Shown here in pieces: positions 43,076 to 52,410 of a DNA stretch of 64,000 nt. The number at the start of each line of letters is the position of its first letter. The first letter of the stretch is position 1. The notes beneath the pieces were generated by a model that was not told the origin of the DNA, did no database searches, and saw nothing but the letters and a program-made list of their open reading frames with translations. Source of the DNA: CALVGQ01 sp031551965 (lineage in GTDB: Bacteria; Bacillota_I; Bacilli_A; Erysipelotrichales; Erysipelotrichaceae); assembly GCA_031551965.1 (NCBI GenBank), contig JAVBMW010000009.1, forward strand, positions 124,001 to 188,000, in the 5' to 3' direction. The translations under genes and the position numbers were made by a program.

Positions 43076-43621
43076 ATGAAAAAAACTAACTTATTACTCC
43101 TTACATTACTCATTTTAGTAAGCAATCTTTGGATGTTTTTCATTGGTTCAAGTACTGAAACTAATTTTACTGGTCTAATGAAAACTCATTTATGGATCGT
43201 TATTTTTTGGGCATTCTTCAATGCTTTTTTAAATATTGGATGTTTAAATACAATCGCAACAACTTTGAATAAAAATAAAAAAGTGTTTGTGCAAATAGAA
43301 TTTGCGACAATCACTTGTTTAGTCTTCGCTTTGATTTTTCAATATGATCAAAGTAAATCTATTCTTTTTACTAATCTTCATTTATTGTTTGCTTATGGTT
43401 TCTTTTTAGGCATAAACAGTTTATTTCTTTATCTTTTACTTGAAATACAAAGTATAAATCCAAGTCTTTTTCAAAAAATCATATTTTACTATATTTTACT
43501 GGGATCAATTTGTATTTGTATATTTATGATCTATATGAGCGTTAATGGTTTATTTGAAATCATTTTTACGACAGGATTTGGATTGATCAATTTGTATTTT
43601 CTTGATCAATTGAAGAAATGA
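43076..43621 (+). CDS. Multi-pass membrane protein, unknown
   Basis: 181 residues from ATG 43076 with GGATGA upstream. Six hydrophobic segments, spread evenly, separated by very short loops. No charged motif, no known signature and no signal for secretion. It converges on the M20 peptidase gene and overlaps its end by 16 bases, so the two transcripts are antisense at their 3' ends. Function unknown. Confidence 0.7.
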   Translation: MKKTNLLLLTLLILVSNLWMFFIGSSTETNFTGLMKTHLWIVIFWAFFNAFLNIGCLNTIATTLNKNKKVFVQIEFATITCLVFALIFQYDQSKSILFTNLHLLFAYGFFLGINSLFLYLLLEIQSINPSLFQKIIFYYILLGSICICIFMIYMSVNGLFEIIFTTGFGLINLYFLDQLKK

Positions 43622-44703
43622 TCAATATATTCGCTAATTATTTTCATTCCTATTCCTAAACTATCAATTTCAAGATATTCTTGTCTAGTATGGGCTCCAT
43701 AACCAAGATAACCACCAAAACAACATCCTGCAACTCCTAATGAGTAAGCTATATTACAATCAGTACTGCCTGAAACAAATTCAGGCTTTTTATTTGTGTT
43801 CAATTCGATGATTTGACTAACACGCTGCATGATTTGATCCATTTTCACAACATCAACATCTGACATGCATGGTCTTTTACCTAAGACTTGAAGTTCTATC
43901 TTAACATCTTCATTTCTATAATCATCTAGTTTTTCCATAAAAGTTTCGATCATTTCATCTAAGTCATTTTTATCATCACTTCTTACTTCAAATAAAAATG
44001 ATACTTCCTGTGCAATCGTATTCACTGATGTTCCACCACTGATCTGTCCAACATTGTAAGTTGACTTACCACGAGTGGGTACTTGATATTGATACAAAGA
44101 AGCAATGAGTTCACTAGCGACAGCGATGGCGTTTTTGTTGCCAAATGCTCCATAAGAATGACCACCCTCAGTCAAGATTTTAACTTCAAAACGTACAGAA
44201 CCAACCGCTTTATTTACTACATGATCATATCCACCATCAAATGAATAAAACTCAGTGATCCGATCTTTATAAGATTCAAATAAATGACGGATACCATATA
44301 AATTTCCTAAGCCTTCTTCACCGCTGTCAAAGACGAATAAACAGCCTCTGTGACATTGTTTATTTTCATGAATCAACTTTCTAGCGATCAACATTAATTC
44401 AGCTACATTGGCAGTATCATCTCCAACACCTGGTGCAGATAAATGATTTCCCTCTATAATGCAGTCAAATCCAATTTCATCAGGAAAAACCGTATCGATG
44501 TGGGCCGCAAAAACCACTAAGTCACTAGAATTATCTGCACCTACTTCAACGATCACATTGTTGCATTCATCGATTTTTGATTCAATACCATAGCTTGAAA
44601 ACCAATCATAAATAAACTTTGCCTTTTCTTGTTCATGATGTGAAAAAGAGGCAATAGAACATAGCTTTTTAATAAGTTCGATCAATTCTGTGATGTCAAT
44701 CAT
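43606..44703 (-). CDS. M20-family metallopeptidase
   Basis: 365 residues. Zinc-binding residues of the M20/ArgE-DapE fold are visible: FAAHIDTVFP near 65 (His and Asp), GVGDDTANVAELM near 95 (bridging Asp), DSGEEGLGNL near 130 (Glu-Glu) and GAHTRQEY near 340. The dimerisation domain lies between about 175 and 285 (GGHSYGAFGNKNAI). Family members hydrolyse acyl-amino acids or short peptides; substrate cannot be told. It overlaps the upstream kinase-like gene by 8 bases. Confidence 0.9.
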   Translation of the reverse strand: MIDITELIELIKKLCSIASFSHHEQEKAKFIYDWFSSYGIESKIDECNNVIVEVGADNSSDLVVFAAHIDTVFPDEIGFDCIIEGNHLSAPGVGDDTANVAELMLIARKLIHENKQCHRGCLFVFDSGEEGLGNLYGIRHLFESYKDRITEFYSFDGGYDHVVNKAVGSVRFEVKILTEGGHSYGAFGNKNAIAVASELIASLYQYQVPTRGKSTYNVGQISGGTSVNTIAQEVSFLFEVRSDDKNDLDEMIETFMEKLDDYRNEDVKIELQVLGKRPCMSDVDVVKMDQIMQRVSQIIELNTNKKPEFVSGSTDCNIAYSLGVAGCCFGGYLGYGAHTRQEYLEIDSLGIGMKIISEYIDHFFN

Positions 44704-45496
44704 AACGAGTTCCTTTCAAATAATTTTCGACAATCAAACCGAATTTGTTTTCAGGATGATTGTTTTCCTTTTTTAAGATAGTGCTGATCCATGCAGTAGC
44801 ACTAGAGACTGCCTCTTTTAATGAATTTGTTTCCAAATACTGTGCCAGAAAATAAGCAGAAAATAAATCACCTGTGCCGAAGAAATTCCCTTCTACTTTA
44901 TCAGCAGTTACTGCATACCTTTCATCAGCTTCACTACACCATACTTTACTTTCATCTAAAATTTCCTCAATCCCTGTAAGTAAGACTCGATGAGATAGTT
45001 TTGAAAGTTTTATGCCGACATCATTTGAATTAGAATAGTCCCTTAAAACAGGTTCATTTACTAAAAGACATCCTTCTGTATAATTAGGGCAAATCATATC
45101 GGCAGCTCTGCATAATTGAAGATAGCCTTCGATCATCGTTTCATTCATTCCATGATACATTTTTCCATTATCTGCGAATATAGGATCGACAAGTTTCAAA
45201 GCTTTAGGATAATGTTTAAAGAAATCAAGGATCAAATCGATTTGAACTATGTCCGCAATAAATCCTGTACAGATCACATCAAAATCAAGTTCTAACTTCA
45301 AGTAACAATCCATCGCTTCCTTTAAATATTCAGTCGTATTCAAAATCGTATGATAAGGCAAATTCAAAGGGTTTGAAACAAGAGCTGTCGGCAGATTGAT
45401 TACTTCATGACCAAATGAAGATAATATGGGATTCATCGCATTGGCAGCTATTTTACCAGCTCCTGATATGTCATTGATCAATAATATTCTAGCCAT
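44696..45496 (-). CDS. PfkB-fold pyridoxal/pyridoxamine kinase-like
   Basis: 266 residues. It has the ribokinase-like core of pyridoxal kinases: NDISGAGKIAANAMNPIL at the N-terminus, VDPIFADNGKMYHG near 105, ICPNYTEGCLL near 140 and the catalytic anion-hole GTGDLFSAYFL near 210, where Asp is the general base. Firmicute homologues are labelled pyridoxamine kinase and would phosphorylate B6 vitamers for salvage. It lies between an aldo/keto reductase gene (9 bases upstream) and an M20 peptidase gene, all in one run. Confidence 0.85.
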   Translation of the reverse strand: MARILLINDISGAGKIAANAMNPILSSFGHEVINLPTALVSNPLNLPYHTILNTTEYLKEAMDCYLKLELDFDVICTGFIADIVQIDLILDFFKHYPKALKLVDPIFADNGKMYHGMNETMIEGYLQLCRAADMICPNYTEGCLLVNEPVLRDYSNSNDVGIKLSKLSHRVLLTGIEEILDESKVWCSEADERYAVTADKVEGNFFGTGDLFSAYFLAQYLETNSLKEAVSSATAWISTILKKENNHPENKFGLIVENYLKGTRYD

Positions 45497-45504
45497 GTCT
45501 CACC

Positions 45505-46425
45505 TTATGGTAAAGGTTTGATTTCTGCACGATACAAATCATACCATTCCTGGCGCTCTAAGCTAATATTTGTGGCTTCACACAACTCTTTTAAGTGTTC
45601 AACACTCGTAGTACCCACAATTGCCTGAATCCCTGCTGGGTGACGTAATATCCACGCTATCGCTATGGCTGCTTTAGTTACACCATATTTAATCGATAAA
45701 TCCAATAATGTTTTGTTCAACTTTGGATAATCGGGATGATCTATAAAGCTACCTTCTGCCCAAGAAGCTTGGATACTAGACCACGCTTGGATCAAAACAT
45801 CATTAAGGCGACAATAATCTAAAACGCCACCATCTTTATCGATCGCAAATTCTTCTTTCATATTCATGTTCAAACCAGAATCGATCATTCCACTATGAAC
45901 GATTGAAAATTGAAGTTGATTGATGATAAGTGGTTGTTTACAATACTTCTTTAATAATTCAATTTGATAAGGAGTATGATTTGAAACACCAAAATATTTT
46001 ACTTTACCCGATGTATAAAGCTCATTAAAGGCTTCTGCCACTTCTTTTGGATCACATAACGCATCAGGACGATGAAGTAGTAAAATATCGATATATGATG
46101 TTTGTAGACGTTCTAATGATTCATCTACACATTTCAAAATATATTCCTTAGAAAAATCATATCTTTGACCTGGAACGATCGCACATTTAGTTTGAATGAT
46201 CATTCTTTCTCTTAATTCCGGATTTCTTTTCAGTACTTCACCAAATAAGGTTTCACAATGTCCACGGCCATAAATATCAGCGTGATCAAAAAAGTTAATT
46301 CCTGCTTCTAGTGCAGCCAAAACTAAAGCTTCAACTTCATCAACGGTCTTACTATAAAGACGCATACAACCTAAAGAAATAGCGGATACTTCTAAATCTG
46401 TGTTTTCAATTTTTAATGTTTTCAT
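45505..46425 (-). CDS. Aldo/keto reductase
   Basis: 306 residues. TIM-barrel NAD(P)H oxidoreductase. The catalytic tetrad is seen: Asp and Tyr in FFDHADIYGRG near 47-52, Lys in IIQTKCAIVPG near 82 and His in LLLHRPDALCD near 117. The cofactor block LRHPAGIQAIVGTTSVEHL is near 265. The pattern resembles E. coli YdhF. The gene runs with the pyridoxal-kinase-like gene and the S9 peptidase gene at 9 to 14 base spacing. Confidence 0.92.
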   Translation of the reverse strand: MKTLKIENTDLEVSAISLGCMRLYSKTVDEVEALVLAALEAGINFFDHADIYGRGHCETLFGEVLKRNPELRERMIIQTKCAIVPGQRYDFSKEYILKCVDESLERLQTSYIDILLLHRPDALCDPKEVAEAFNELYTSGKVKYFGVSNHTPYQIELLKKYCKQPLIINQLQFSIVHSGMIDSGLNMNMKEEFAIDKDGGVLDYCRLNDVLIQAWSSIQASWAEGSFIDHPDYPKLNKTLLDLSIKYGVTKAAIAIAWILRHPAGIQAIVGTTSVEHLKELCEATNISLERQEWYDLYRAEIKPLP

Positions 46426-46438
46426 TTTATCCTCTTTT

Positions 46439-48403
46439 CTATAAACAATATTTATTGAACCAATTAGTCATTTCATTTAATCGTCGAGCTCTATTTTTGG
46501 GTTTACCACCTCGGCTAAGTCCATGGTTTTCTCCCTTGAATAAACAAAGTCGTGTTTCACAACCATGCAATTTCAATGCATGAAACATTTGTAAAGCTTC
46601 TGACATCCAACAACGATAATCCTCATCAGAATGAATGAATAATGTTGGTGTTGTGCATTGATCAGCATATTTTAGTGGTGAAAAAGACCACATCCGTTCA
46701 AAGTCTGTCCATGGTGTACTCGCCATTTGGCTCATGTTGTGCCAATATCCAATATCCGTTGTGAGTGATTTTGATACCCAATTCGCAATACTTCTTTGAC
46801 TGGCAGCACAAACAAAATCATGAGTATGTCCAATCATCCAATTGACCATAAATCCACCATAACTACCGCCTGTCACAGCATTCTTACATGGATCAATTGC
46901 AGGATATCGCTTAAGCACTTCAGCCTTGAAATCCATTAAATCACGGTAATCAACTGTTCCATATTTGTTGACAAGATCCATGAACGCATTTCCTCTTCCA
47001 TCTGATCCTCTTGGATTACAGAAATAGGCAAAGTATCCATTACTGGCCCAAACTTGCATTTCATGAAAGAATACTTCACCATATACTGTTTTAGGACCAC
47101 CATGAATATCAAAAATCGCTGGGTAGCTTTGCATCGGATCATAACCTCTTGGTTCGATCACCCAGCCATCAATTCTAATTCCATCGTCGTTGATAAATGA
47201 AATCTTATTTAAAGGCAATACTTCTTTATCATTTAAGGAATCATTGATCTTCGTTACTTTTGTCTCCATTTGATCGTTGACAATAAATAATTCTTGAAGT
47301 TCAAGATTTCTCATTCCGATAAATACAATTTTATCATCTACAACATCAAAGCAGTCTACACTTCCCTCACCAAAGGTCAGTTGAGTCGTTGTACCATCAA
47401 GTTCGATACGATATAAGTTACTGCAATTATCTGTTGTGAGTAAAGTATACAAAGCATTACTTTCACCTTTGAAGGATATGCCATCCATTAGTCTTGCATC
47501 GGATCCTACACTACTTCCTACAGAAAAATCAGGGTCCAAGAAACATTCAATTTCATTCGATGAAAGTTCCATCTTATAAAAACGGACATTTTCACTACTT
47601 CCATATTTTTTATAATCCGTTGCAGTAAAGACTAAGGTATCATTTACTCTAGTTGCATCATGTATCGAAAGAACTTGATCTTCCAAGATAGTAATCACTT
47701 CTTTAGTCACTAAATTAATTTTAAGTATTTTTGAGAATTGGCGATCAACTGAATCATACTTATCACCTACTACAATAACCCACTGCTTATCACTTGTCAT
47801 ATCATAATATTGAACATCCATCATTTTAGGAGTTAAACAAGTCTTTTCATTTGTCACTGTATCTACTAGATAAACTTGTTTTCTTAATTTATTGATAAAA
47901 CCTCTGCCATTAAACCAAAATGGCAATTCATCAAGTACTTGTACTGCTTTCTCTTCCTCGATCTGTTCCTCACTCATTCCTTCTTTTCCTAAATCAACGA
48001 GTGCATTGACTAAAATCTGATTTTGATCAATCAGCTTTAAACTATTAACATTCAAATCTACACTAAATGCTTTCAATGCTTCGCCGCCATTTAAAGATAA
48101 ACGATAGTAACTAGTTAAACTTTGATTTTTTTCTTTCGCCTTTTTAGCTGAACCATCTCGATCAGCTACAAACAACAAAGTTTCATCATTTTCAAAAATA
48201 AAAGATTTTTCTTCATTACCGCTAGTGATTTGATTTGTTTTTCCTGTATTAAAGTCGTAACAATAAAGATTATGACGATATTTATTCTCATCAAAGCTTC
48301 CCTGACTCACTACAAAAACAGCTCTTTTTTTATCATTTGAAATCTTAACATTAGATAAATAACGATAATCACATAAATCTTGAATATTTATTGGATTTTT
48401 CAT
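46439..48403 (-). CDS. S9 prolyl-oligopeptidase family peptidase
   Basis: 654 residues. An N-terminal seven-bladed propeller (about 1-390) covers a C-terminal alpha/beta hydrolase. Catalytic Ser is in TGGSYGGFMVNW near 505, Asp in HSDEDYRCWMSEAL near 590 and His in FKGENHGLSRGGKP near 625; the HGGPKTVYGEVF oxyanion block is near 430. Acylaminoacyl-peptidase type, cytoplasmic (no signal peptide). Likely frees N-terminal residues or acyl-residues from short peptides. Confidence 0.93.
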   Translation of the reverse strand: MKNPINIQDLCDYRYLSNVKISNDKKRAVFVVSQGSFDENKYRHNLYCYDFNTGKTNQITSGNEEKSFIFENDETLLFVADRDGSAKKAKEKNQSLTSYYRLSLNGGEALKAFSVDLNVNSLKLIDQNQILVNALVDLGKEGMSEEQIEEEKAVQVLDELPFWFNGRGFINKLRKQVYLVDTVTNEKTCLTPKMMDVQYYDMTSDKQWVIVVGDKYDSVDRQFSKILKINLVTKEVITILEDQVLSIHDATRVNDTLVFTATDYKKYGSSENVRFYKMELSSNEIECFLDPDFSVGSSVGSDARLMDGISFKGESNALYTLLTTDNCSNLYRIELDGTTTQLTFGEGSVDCFDVVDDKIVFIGMRNLELQELFIVNDQMETKVTKINDSLNDKEVLPLNKISFINDDGIRIDGWVIEPRGYDPMQSYPAIFDIHGGPKTVYGEVFFHEMQVWASNGYFAYFCNPRGSDGRGNAFMDLVNKYGTVDYRDLMDFKAEVLKRYPAIDPCKNAVTGGSYGGFMVNWMIGHTHDFVCAASQRSIANWVSKSLTTDIGYWHNMSQMASTPWTDFERMWSFSPLKYADQCTTPTLFIHSDEDYRCWMSEALQMFHALKLHGCETRLCLFKGENHGLSRGGKPKNRARRLNEMTNWFNKYCL

Positions 48404-48461
48404 AAATTATTCCTCACTTGATAGTTTAATTTTAAGTCAAATCGTACAACTAATCAACAAA

Positions 48462-48490
48462 GAAAAAGATACTTCTTCAAAAGAAATATC
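48462..48490 (-). terminator. Terminator after the large membrane protein gene
   Basis: GATATTTCTT/AAGAAGTATC hairpin (one G-T pair) on the minus strand, followed by TTTTT. Confidence 0.75.
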
Positions 48491-50188
48491 CTAATAATCA
48501 TATTGTTTGTATTGTTCAAGTTCTTTGGGAATTTCATTCACTCCTACAGCCTTAAACAACATATTTCCACCCATGAAAACTTCCAAATAATCAACGATCC
48601 ATTCTGTAATCTCATAACCTTTAACTTCATAGATTTTACTATCTAAGCTGTCTTCACGAATTCCAATTTGAGTTCCCTTTAATTTATCATTCGATAAGAC
48701 CCCAAATGGACGATATACAACATCGTTATAGATCAATTCTATGCAACCTAATTCTTCATTATCAACTACTCTAATTGTTGGATATTTTAACAACTGATGT
48801 TTGATCGCTATTTTGCGTGCCTGATCAACTGAATAATTATTGTAGATCCAACCTTCATTTCTATTTTCTTCCACATAATGTAACTTATTGACCAAAAAAT
48901 ATTTTGCACGATTTCCCATTTTAGGATCATTAAACAAGCTTTCAATTTCAGGGGCAACATCCAATGATAATTGCAAAACATATTCAATATCATTCTGTTT
49001 ATGATTTAAATATCGATCAACTAAATTTCTAGCGACAATTCGATCGATCGGCATTACATTTAGAACAACATAATAAACGACCGCTAACGAAAAATAAACA
49101 ATAGTTAAGTTCAATCGATCTCTTTCAATGAAATAATAAGTGATAAGTAAACCTATGGCTTCAAAAATCAAGAAAATATAAACAATCAAACGCAAACGAG
49201 TTAAGCCGTAGTTTTGTGTATACATATTCATTCTCACTAAACTTGATGCAAGTAGAATCAAAGTTATTGTACACAAACTATGAAGCAGTAGTTTATTAAA
49301 GCGGACTGATTTACTCATTTGATTCTTTGTGAAACGTCTTGAAAGAATAATCAGAACCACATTAAAAACAGTTAATACTACAAGCTCCATAAACCCACGT
49401 ACTGCATATTCAGAATAAGTGATTCCTGCAGGCAATCCGGCTTGCGCAAACAAGTACTTAAATTGTATGAAAACGAATAGAGAATAAACAATTAATGTTA
49501 TGCTCAATACAACATTGATAATAACTGGTTCAATTTGAAAACTGATCATTTTAAAGTCAATTTTATTTTCATGCGGATCAACAATTGAAATATAGGTTCC
49601 AAAGAAAAATAATCCCGCACCTAAAGAAAACAACCAATCATATAATTTTAAATCAAAATAGAAATAATTTAGAAATTGATCCACAAATAGTGAGAACACA
49701 GAATCTGCTTCAGTAAGTAATAGAAGTACAAATATTACAACTGGAATTGAGAAAATCAATCCGATCAACATACTCTTAAAAATCTTTTGATTCTTATTCT
49801 CTTTTTTAAATAAACTTCCTATCAACAAATCAATATGAAAGAAATTAGCGATTCCATTGATGATACTTTTAAAGATAAAACTAAACTCTTTTGATAAATT
49901 CAATTGATTCGAAAGTAATACACCTGCAAAACAATATAAAGCGAAAATAGCTAAACGATTTAATATATGAAATACTACAAAATAACTAAAATAATAATTC
50001 AGTGATAATAAGAATATAGCACCAAAAATAAGAAATACCCTTTTATCTCTTAATAAATCATAAAACATCAACATTTGAATCAAATAATAGACTACAACAC
50101 CTAAACCAGATTCAAATGGAAGTACAAGGAAATAATACAAGATCATTGTGATCAAAAAATACAATAACGGTTTAACTTGTTTATTCAT
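48491..50188 (-). CDS. Large membrane protein, DUF4173-like
   Basis: 565 residues from ATG 50188, overlapping the XRE regulator gene by 8 bases. About twelve membrane segments in the first 390 residues, then a soluble C-terminal part of some 170 residues (from about DRYLNHKQNDIEY) that is likely on one face of the membrane. The arrangement resembles DUF4173/DUF4153 membrane proteins that often accompany a DUF2975 gene and a small Cro/XRE regulator, as they do here. The function is unknown, and the domain name is from general appearance. Confidence 0.7.
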   Translation of the reverse strand: MNKQVKPLLYFLITMILYYFLVLPFESGLGVVVYYLIQMLMFYDLLRDKRVFLIFGAIFLLSLNYYFSYFVVFHILNRLAIFALYCFAGVLLSNQLNLSKEFSFIFKSIINGIANFFHIDLLIGSLFKKENKNQKIFKSMLIGLIFSIPVVIFVLLLLTEADSVFSLFVDQFLNYFYFDLKLYDWLFSLGAGLFFFGTYISIVDPHENKIDFKMISFQIEPVIINVVLSITLIVYSLFVFIQFKYLFAQAGLPAGITYSEYAVRGFMELVVLTVFNVVLIILSRRFTKNQMSKSVRFNKLLLHSLCTITLILLASSLVRMNMYTQNYGLTRLRLIVYIFLIFEAIGLLITYYFIERDRLNLTIVYFSLAVVYYVVLNVMPIDRIVARNLVDRYLNHKQNDIEYVLQLSLDVAPEIESLFNDPKMGNRAKYFLVNKLHYVEENRNEGWIYNNYSVDQARKIAIKHQLLKYPTIRVVDNEELGCIELIYNDVVYRPFGVLSNDKLKGTQIGIREDSLDSKIYEVKGYEITEWIVDYLEVFMGGNMLFKAVGVNEIPKELEQYKQYDY

Positions 50189-50399
50189 TCGATTGACTCT
50201 TCTCATAAGTTAGTATGTCGCTTGGTTGACAATCCAGAATTTCACATATCTTTTCTAATGTAGAAAAACGAATCGCTTTCGCTTTGTTGTTTTTAAGAAT
50301 AGATAAATTAGCTGGAGTGATTTCAACTTTTTCAGCGAGGTCCATCAATCCAATTTTTCGTTTTGCCATCTGTACATCTAAATTAATAATAATTGGCAT
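50181..50399 (-). CDS. Small Cro/XRE-type regulator (YozG-like)
   Basis: 72 residues, almost all one helix-turn-helix domain: AKRKIGLMDLAEKVEITPANLSILKNNKAKAIRFSTLEKICEILDCQPSDIL. This short form (YozG group) is typically paired with DUF2975 membrane proteins. It starts one base after the DUF2975 stop and its end overlaps the downstream membrane gene, so the three make one operon. It probably controls that operon in response to the membrane partner; this is inference. Confidence 0.9.
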   Translation of the reverse strand: MPIIINLDVQMAKRKIGLMDLAEKVEITPANLSILKNNKAKAIRFSTLEKICEILDCQPSDILTYEKSQSNE

Positions 50400-50400
50400 A

Positions 50401-50850
50401 TTACACCGTCCAATCTATTTCTTCTTTATACAAAACAGCTTGTTTAAAAACATCTTTCAATGTAAGTAAAACAAGGGTGATCACTGAAAATATAACACAA
50501 ATAATGAGTGGCCACAGTTGTATAAAAATCATTGTATAAATTGCATAGATAATTGATAATGCAAGTGAGGCAAGCGAGATTTTTCTAAGGCTATCTACTA
50601 TTTCTTCCTTAAATGGATTTCCGATCACGACCCCATTTAATATTTTACGTAATTCCCAGATGACAAACAACGCAATGATCCCTGACAACAAAATGATAAC
50701 GATAGTTCCATTTTTAATTGACTCACTTGCCCAAATAACGGGTGAAGTATTGATTTGATATGGAACAATTAGACAAATTAAAGCACCTAAAACAAAGGCA
50801 AGATCGACTACAACTTTCGTAATTTTATGAAATGGACTTATTTTCAACAT
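50401..50850 (-). CDS. DUF2975-type membrane protein
   Basis: 149 residues. Four membrane segments (about 14-31, 48-66, 92-108, 113-132) with the DUF2975 features RKILNGVVIGNPFKEEIVDSLRKIS between segments 2 and 3. Members are nearly always next to a short XRE regulator, as here. It heads the DUF2975-XRE-membrane-protein operon. The biochemical role is not known. Confidence 0.85.
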   Translation of the reverse strand: MLKISPFHKITKVVVDLAFVLGALICLIVPYQINTSPVIWASESIKNGTIVIILLSGIIALFVIWELRKILNGVVIGNPFKEEIVDSLRKISLASLALSIIYAIYTMIFIQLWPLIICVIFSVITLVLLTLKDVFKQAVLYKEEIDWTV

Positions 50851-50931
50851 AAACTTTCTCCTACATACCTTATTATAACGTTTATTTTTTGATAATCAAT
50901 CTTTATTTATCGTTTTTCAATAATTTAAGCC

Positions 50932-50960
50932 TAAAAAAAACAAGATTTTCATCCTGTTTT
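50932..50960 (-). terminator. Terminator of the LysM gene
   Basis: AAAACAAGAT (50937-50946) pairs with ATCCTGTTTT (50951-50960) around a TTTC loop (GAAA tetraloop on the RNA); T-run on the minus strand. Confidence 0.85.
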
Positions 50961-51741
50961 AATTACGAGGTACAAGTAACACTAATCCTTTCGTAATGAT
51001 TCTATTTTGATTACTGTTTATTAGTTTTCGTTCATCTACATTGTATTTCGCTGCAAGACTTGAGTAAGTATCACCGTTTTGTGCAATAATGTAGCTAGAA
51101 ACAGCCATGATGTTGTCAGAGTCATCCAACAGGTCTTCGATCGTTGCCTCTTCATTAACATCTGATTCAACTTGATTTACGTTAATTTCTTCATGATGTT
51201 TAATAGTTTCAGGTTCAACCGGATTTATTTCCTCTTGATGCTTAATAATTTCGGGTTCAACAATTGGCATATCTTCATATGTGCTTTTTGGAGTATTATC
51301 AAATACATCAGGAAAGACATTATCATATTGAGGTTGAATTTCTTCATTAAATTCTTCAAAGCGAACTTCATCTTCAAAACGATCAAATTCTTCATCTATA
51401 TTTGGTTCTATTTCATCTTCTCTTAAACCAGTTAAGGCAAACATCAACACAAGTTCCATTTTGTTGCGATTTAGTTTGTAATCATAATCATTTAAATCTA
51501 CACGAAATGCATTAGCTCCATCCAATTTATCATAAGGTGCTAAAATATCAAGCTCGATTTCTTCTAGGAATTCGTGATTCATATTATTGTGCAAAGCATT
51601 CCCCTTAACTTGAATTCCTCCTGTTGCTCGAATTCCTGTTTCTTCAGCTAGGTAAGTTAATTTACACAGACAAGTACAGTCTTGGATAGTGTCAAATTCA
51701 CGATGTAGGTCAATAATTTTTTCAATAGTCATTTCTTTCAT
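50959..51741 (-). CDS. LysM protein, SpoVID-like spore-coat candidate
   Basis: 260 residues, no signal peptide or membrane segment. The N-terminal 105 residues form a beta-rich domain (LTYLAEETGIRATGGIQVKGNAL) like the coat-morphogenesis domain of SpoVID. A Glu/Asn-rich linker follows with two imperfect copies of EPEIIKHQEEIN (about 165-188), and a C-terminal LysM domain (about 213-258, YIIAQNGDTYSSLAAKYNVDERKL). Acidic linker plus terminal LysM is the SpoVID/SafA plan. Its position beside engB matches the Bacillus lonA-ysxC-(hem genes)-spoVID order with the hem genes missing. Much shorter than B. subtilis SpoVID (575). Confidence 0.65.
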   Translation of the reverse strand: MKEMTIEKIIDLHREFDTIQDCTCLCKLTYLAEETGIRATGGIQVKGNALHNNMNHEFLEEIELDILAPYDKLDGANAFRVDLNDYDYKLNRNKMELVLMFALTGLREDEIEPNIDEEFDRFEDEVRFEEFNEEIQPQYDNVFPDVFDNTPKSTYEDMPIVEPEIIKHQEEINPVEPETIKHHEEINVNQVESDVNEEATIEDLLDDSDNIMAVSSYIIAQNGDTYSSLAAKYNVDERKLINSNQNRIITKGLVLLVPRN

Positions 51742-51799
51742 AATAGTATCCCTTCCTTTACGCTAATATAATCTATGTCAAGGACACAAAAAAAAGAAC

Positions 51800-51828
51800 A
51801 AAAAAACTGAACACTTTATGCGTTCAGT
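51800..51828 (-). terminator. engB terminator
   Basis: ACTGAACAC (51806-51814) pairs with GCGTTCAGT (51820-51828), one mismatch; long T-rich run on the minus strand. Confidence 0.85.
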
Positions 51829-52409
51829 CAATTTAATAGATTTTCAATTTTTTCAATCAATTGATCTCTTCCCTTTTTAGTTTTACTTGAAAACAAAATC
51901 AGGTCAGAAATATTTACATTGATCGTTTCTGAAATCTTCTTGAGATTTTTTTGTAGCTCATTGTAGCCACATTTATCTACTTTAGTTACCACACATAAGA
52001 CAGGGAAATGATTGTCTCTAGCAAAATCCAACATCACTAGATCATCATTTGTGGGTTTGTGGCGTGCATCCAGCAGCACAATAACTCCCTTAATTGGACG
52101 GTCAGAAGAAAAATAATCTTCCATCATTTCGCCAAATTGGATGAGTAGTTTTTGACTTGCATTCGCAAAGCCATATCCTGGAACATCCACTAAAGTAAAT
52201 GTATTATCGACATCAAAGAAATTCAACATTTTGGTTTTTCCAGCAGTATTTCCTACATAAGCCATTTGTCTTTGATTGCATAATGTATTAATGAGACTTG
52301 ATTTCCCAACATTACTGCGACCTGCCAAAACAATTTCATTATGAGTAACTTCTGGCCAAAACTGCATTGATGGCGCACTGCACACTAAGTGCATATTTTG
52401 AAAATTCAT
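51828..52409 (-). CDS. engB: Ribosome-assembly GTPase EngB (YsxC)
   Basis: 193 residues. Essential GTPase for 50S assembly. G1 GRSNVGKSSLIN near 31, G2 GKTKMLNFFD, G3 DVPGYGFA near 76, G4 TKVDKCG near 142 and G5 SSKTKKGRD. Starts directly after the lon stop behind GAGGG, so lon-engB are one unit, as lonA-ysxC are in Bacillus. Confidence 0.96.
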   Translation of the reverse strand: MNFQNMHLVCSAPSMQFWPEVTHNEIVLAGRSNVGKSSLINTLCNQRQMAYVGNTAGKTKMLNFFDVDNTFTLVDVPGYGFANASQKLLIQFGEMMEDYFSSDRPIKGVIVLLDARHKPTNDDLVMLDFARDNHFPVLCVVTKVDKCGYNELQKNLKKISETINVNISDLILFSSKTKKGRDQLIEKIENLLN

Positions 52410-52410
52410 T

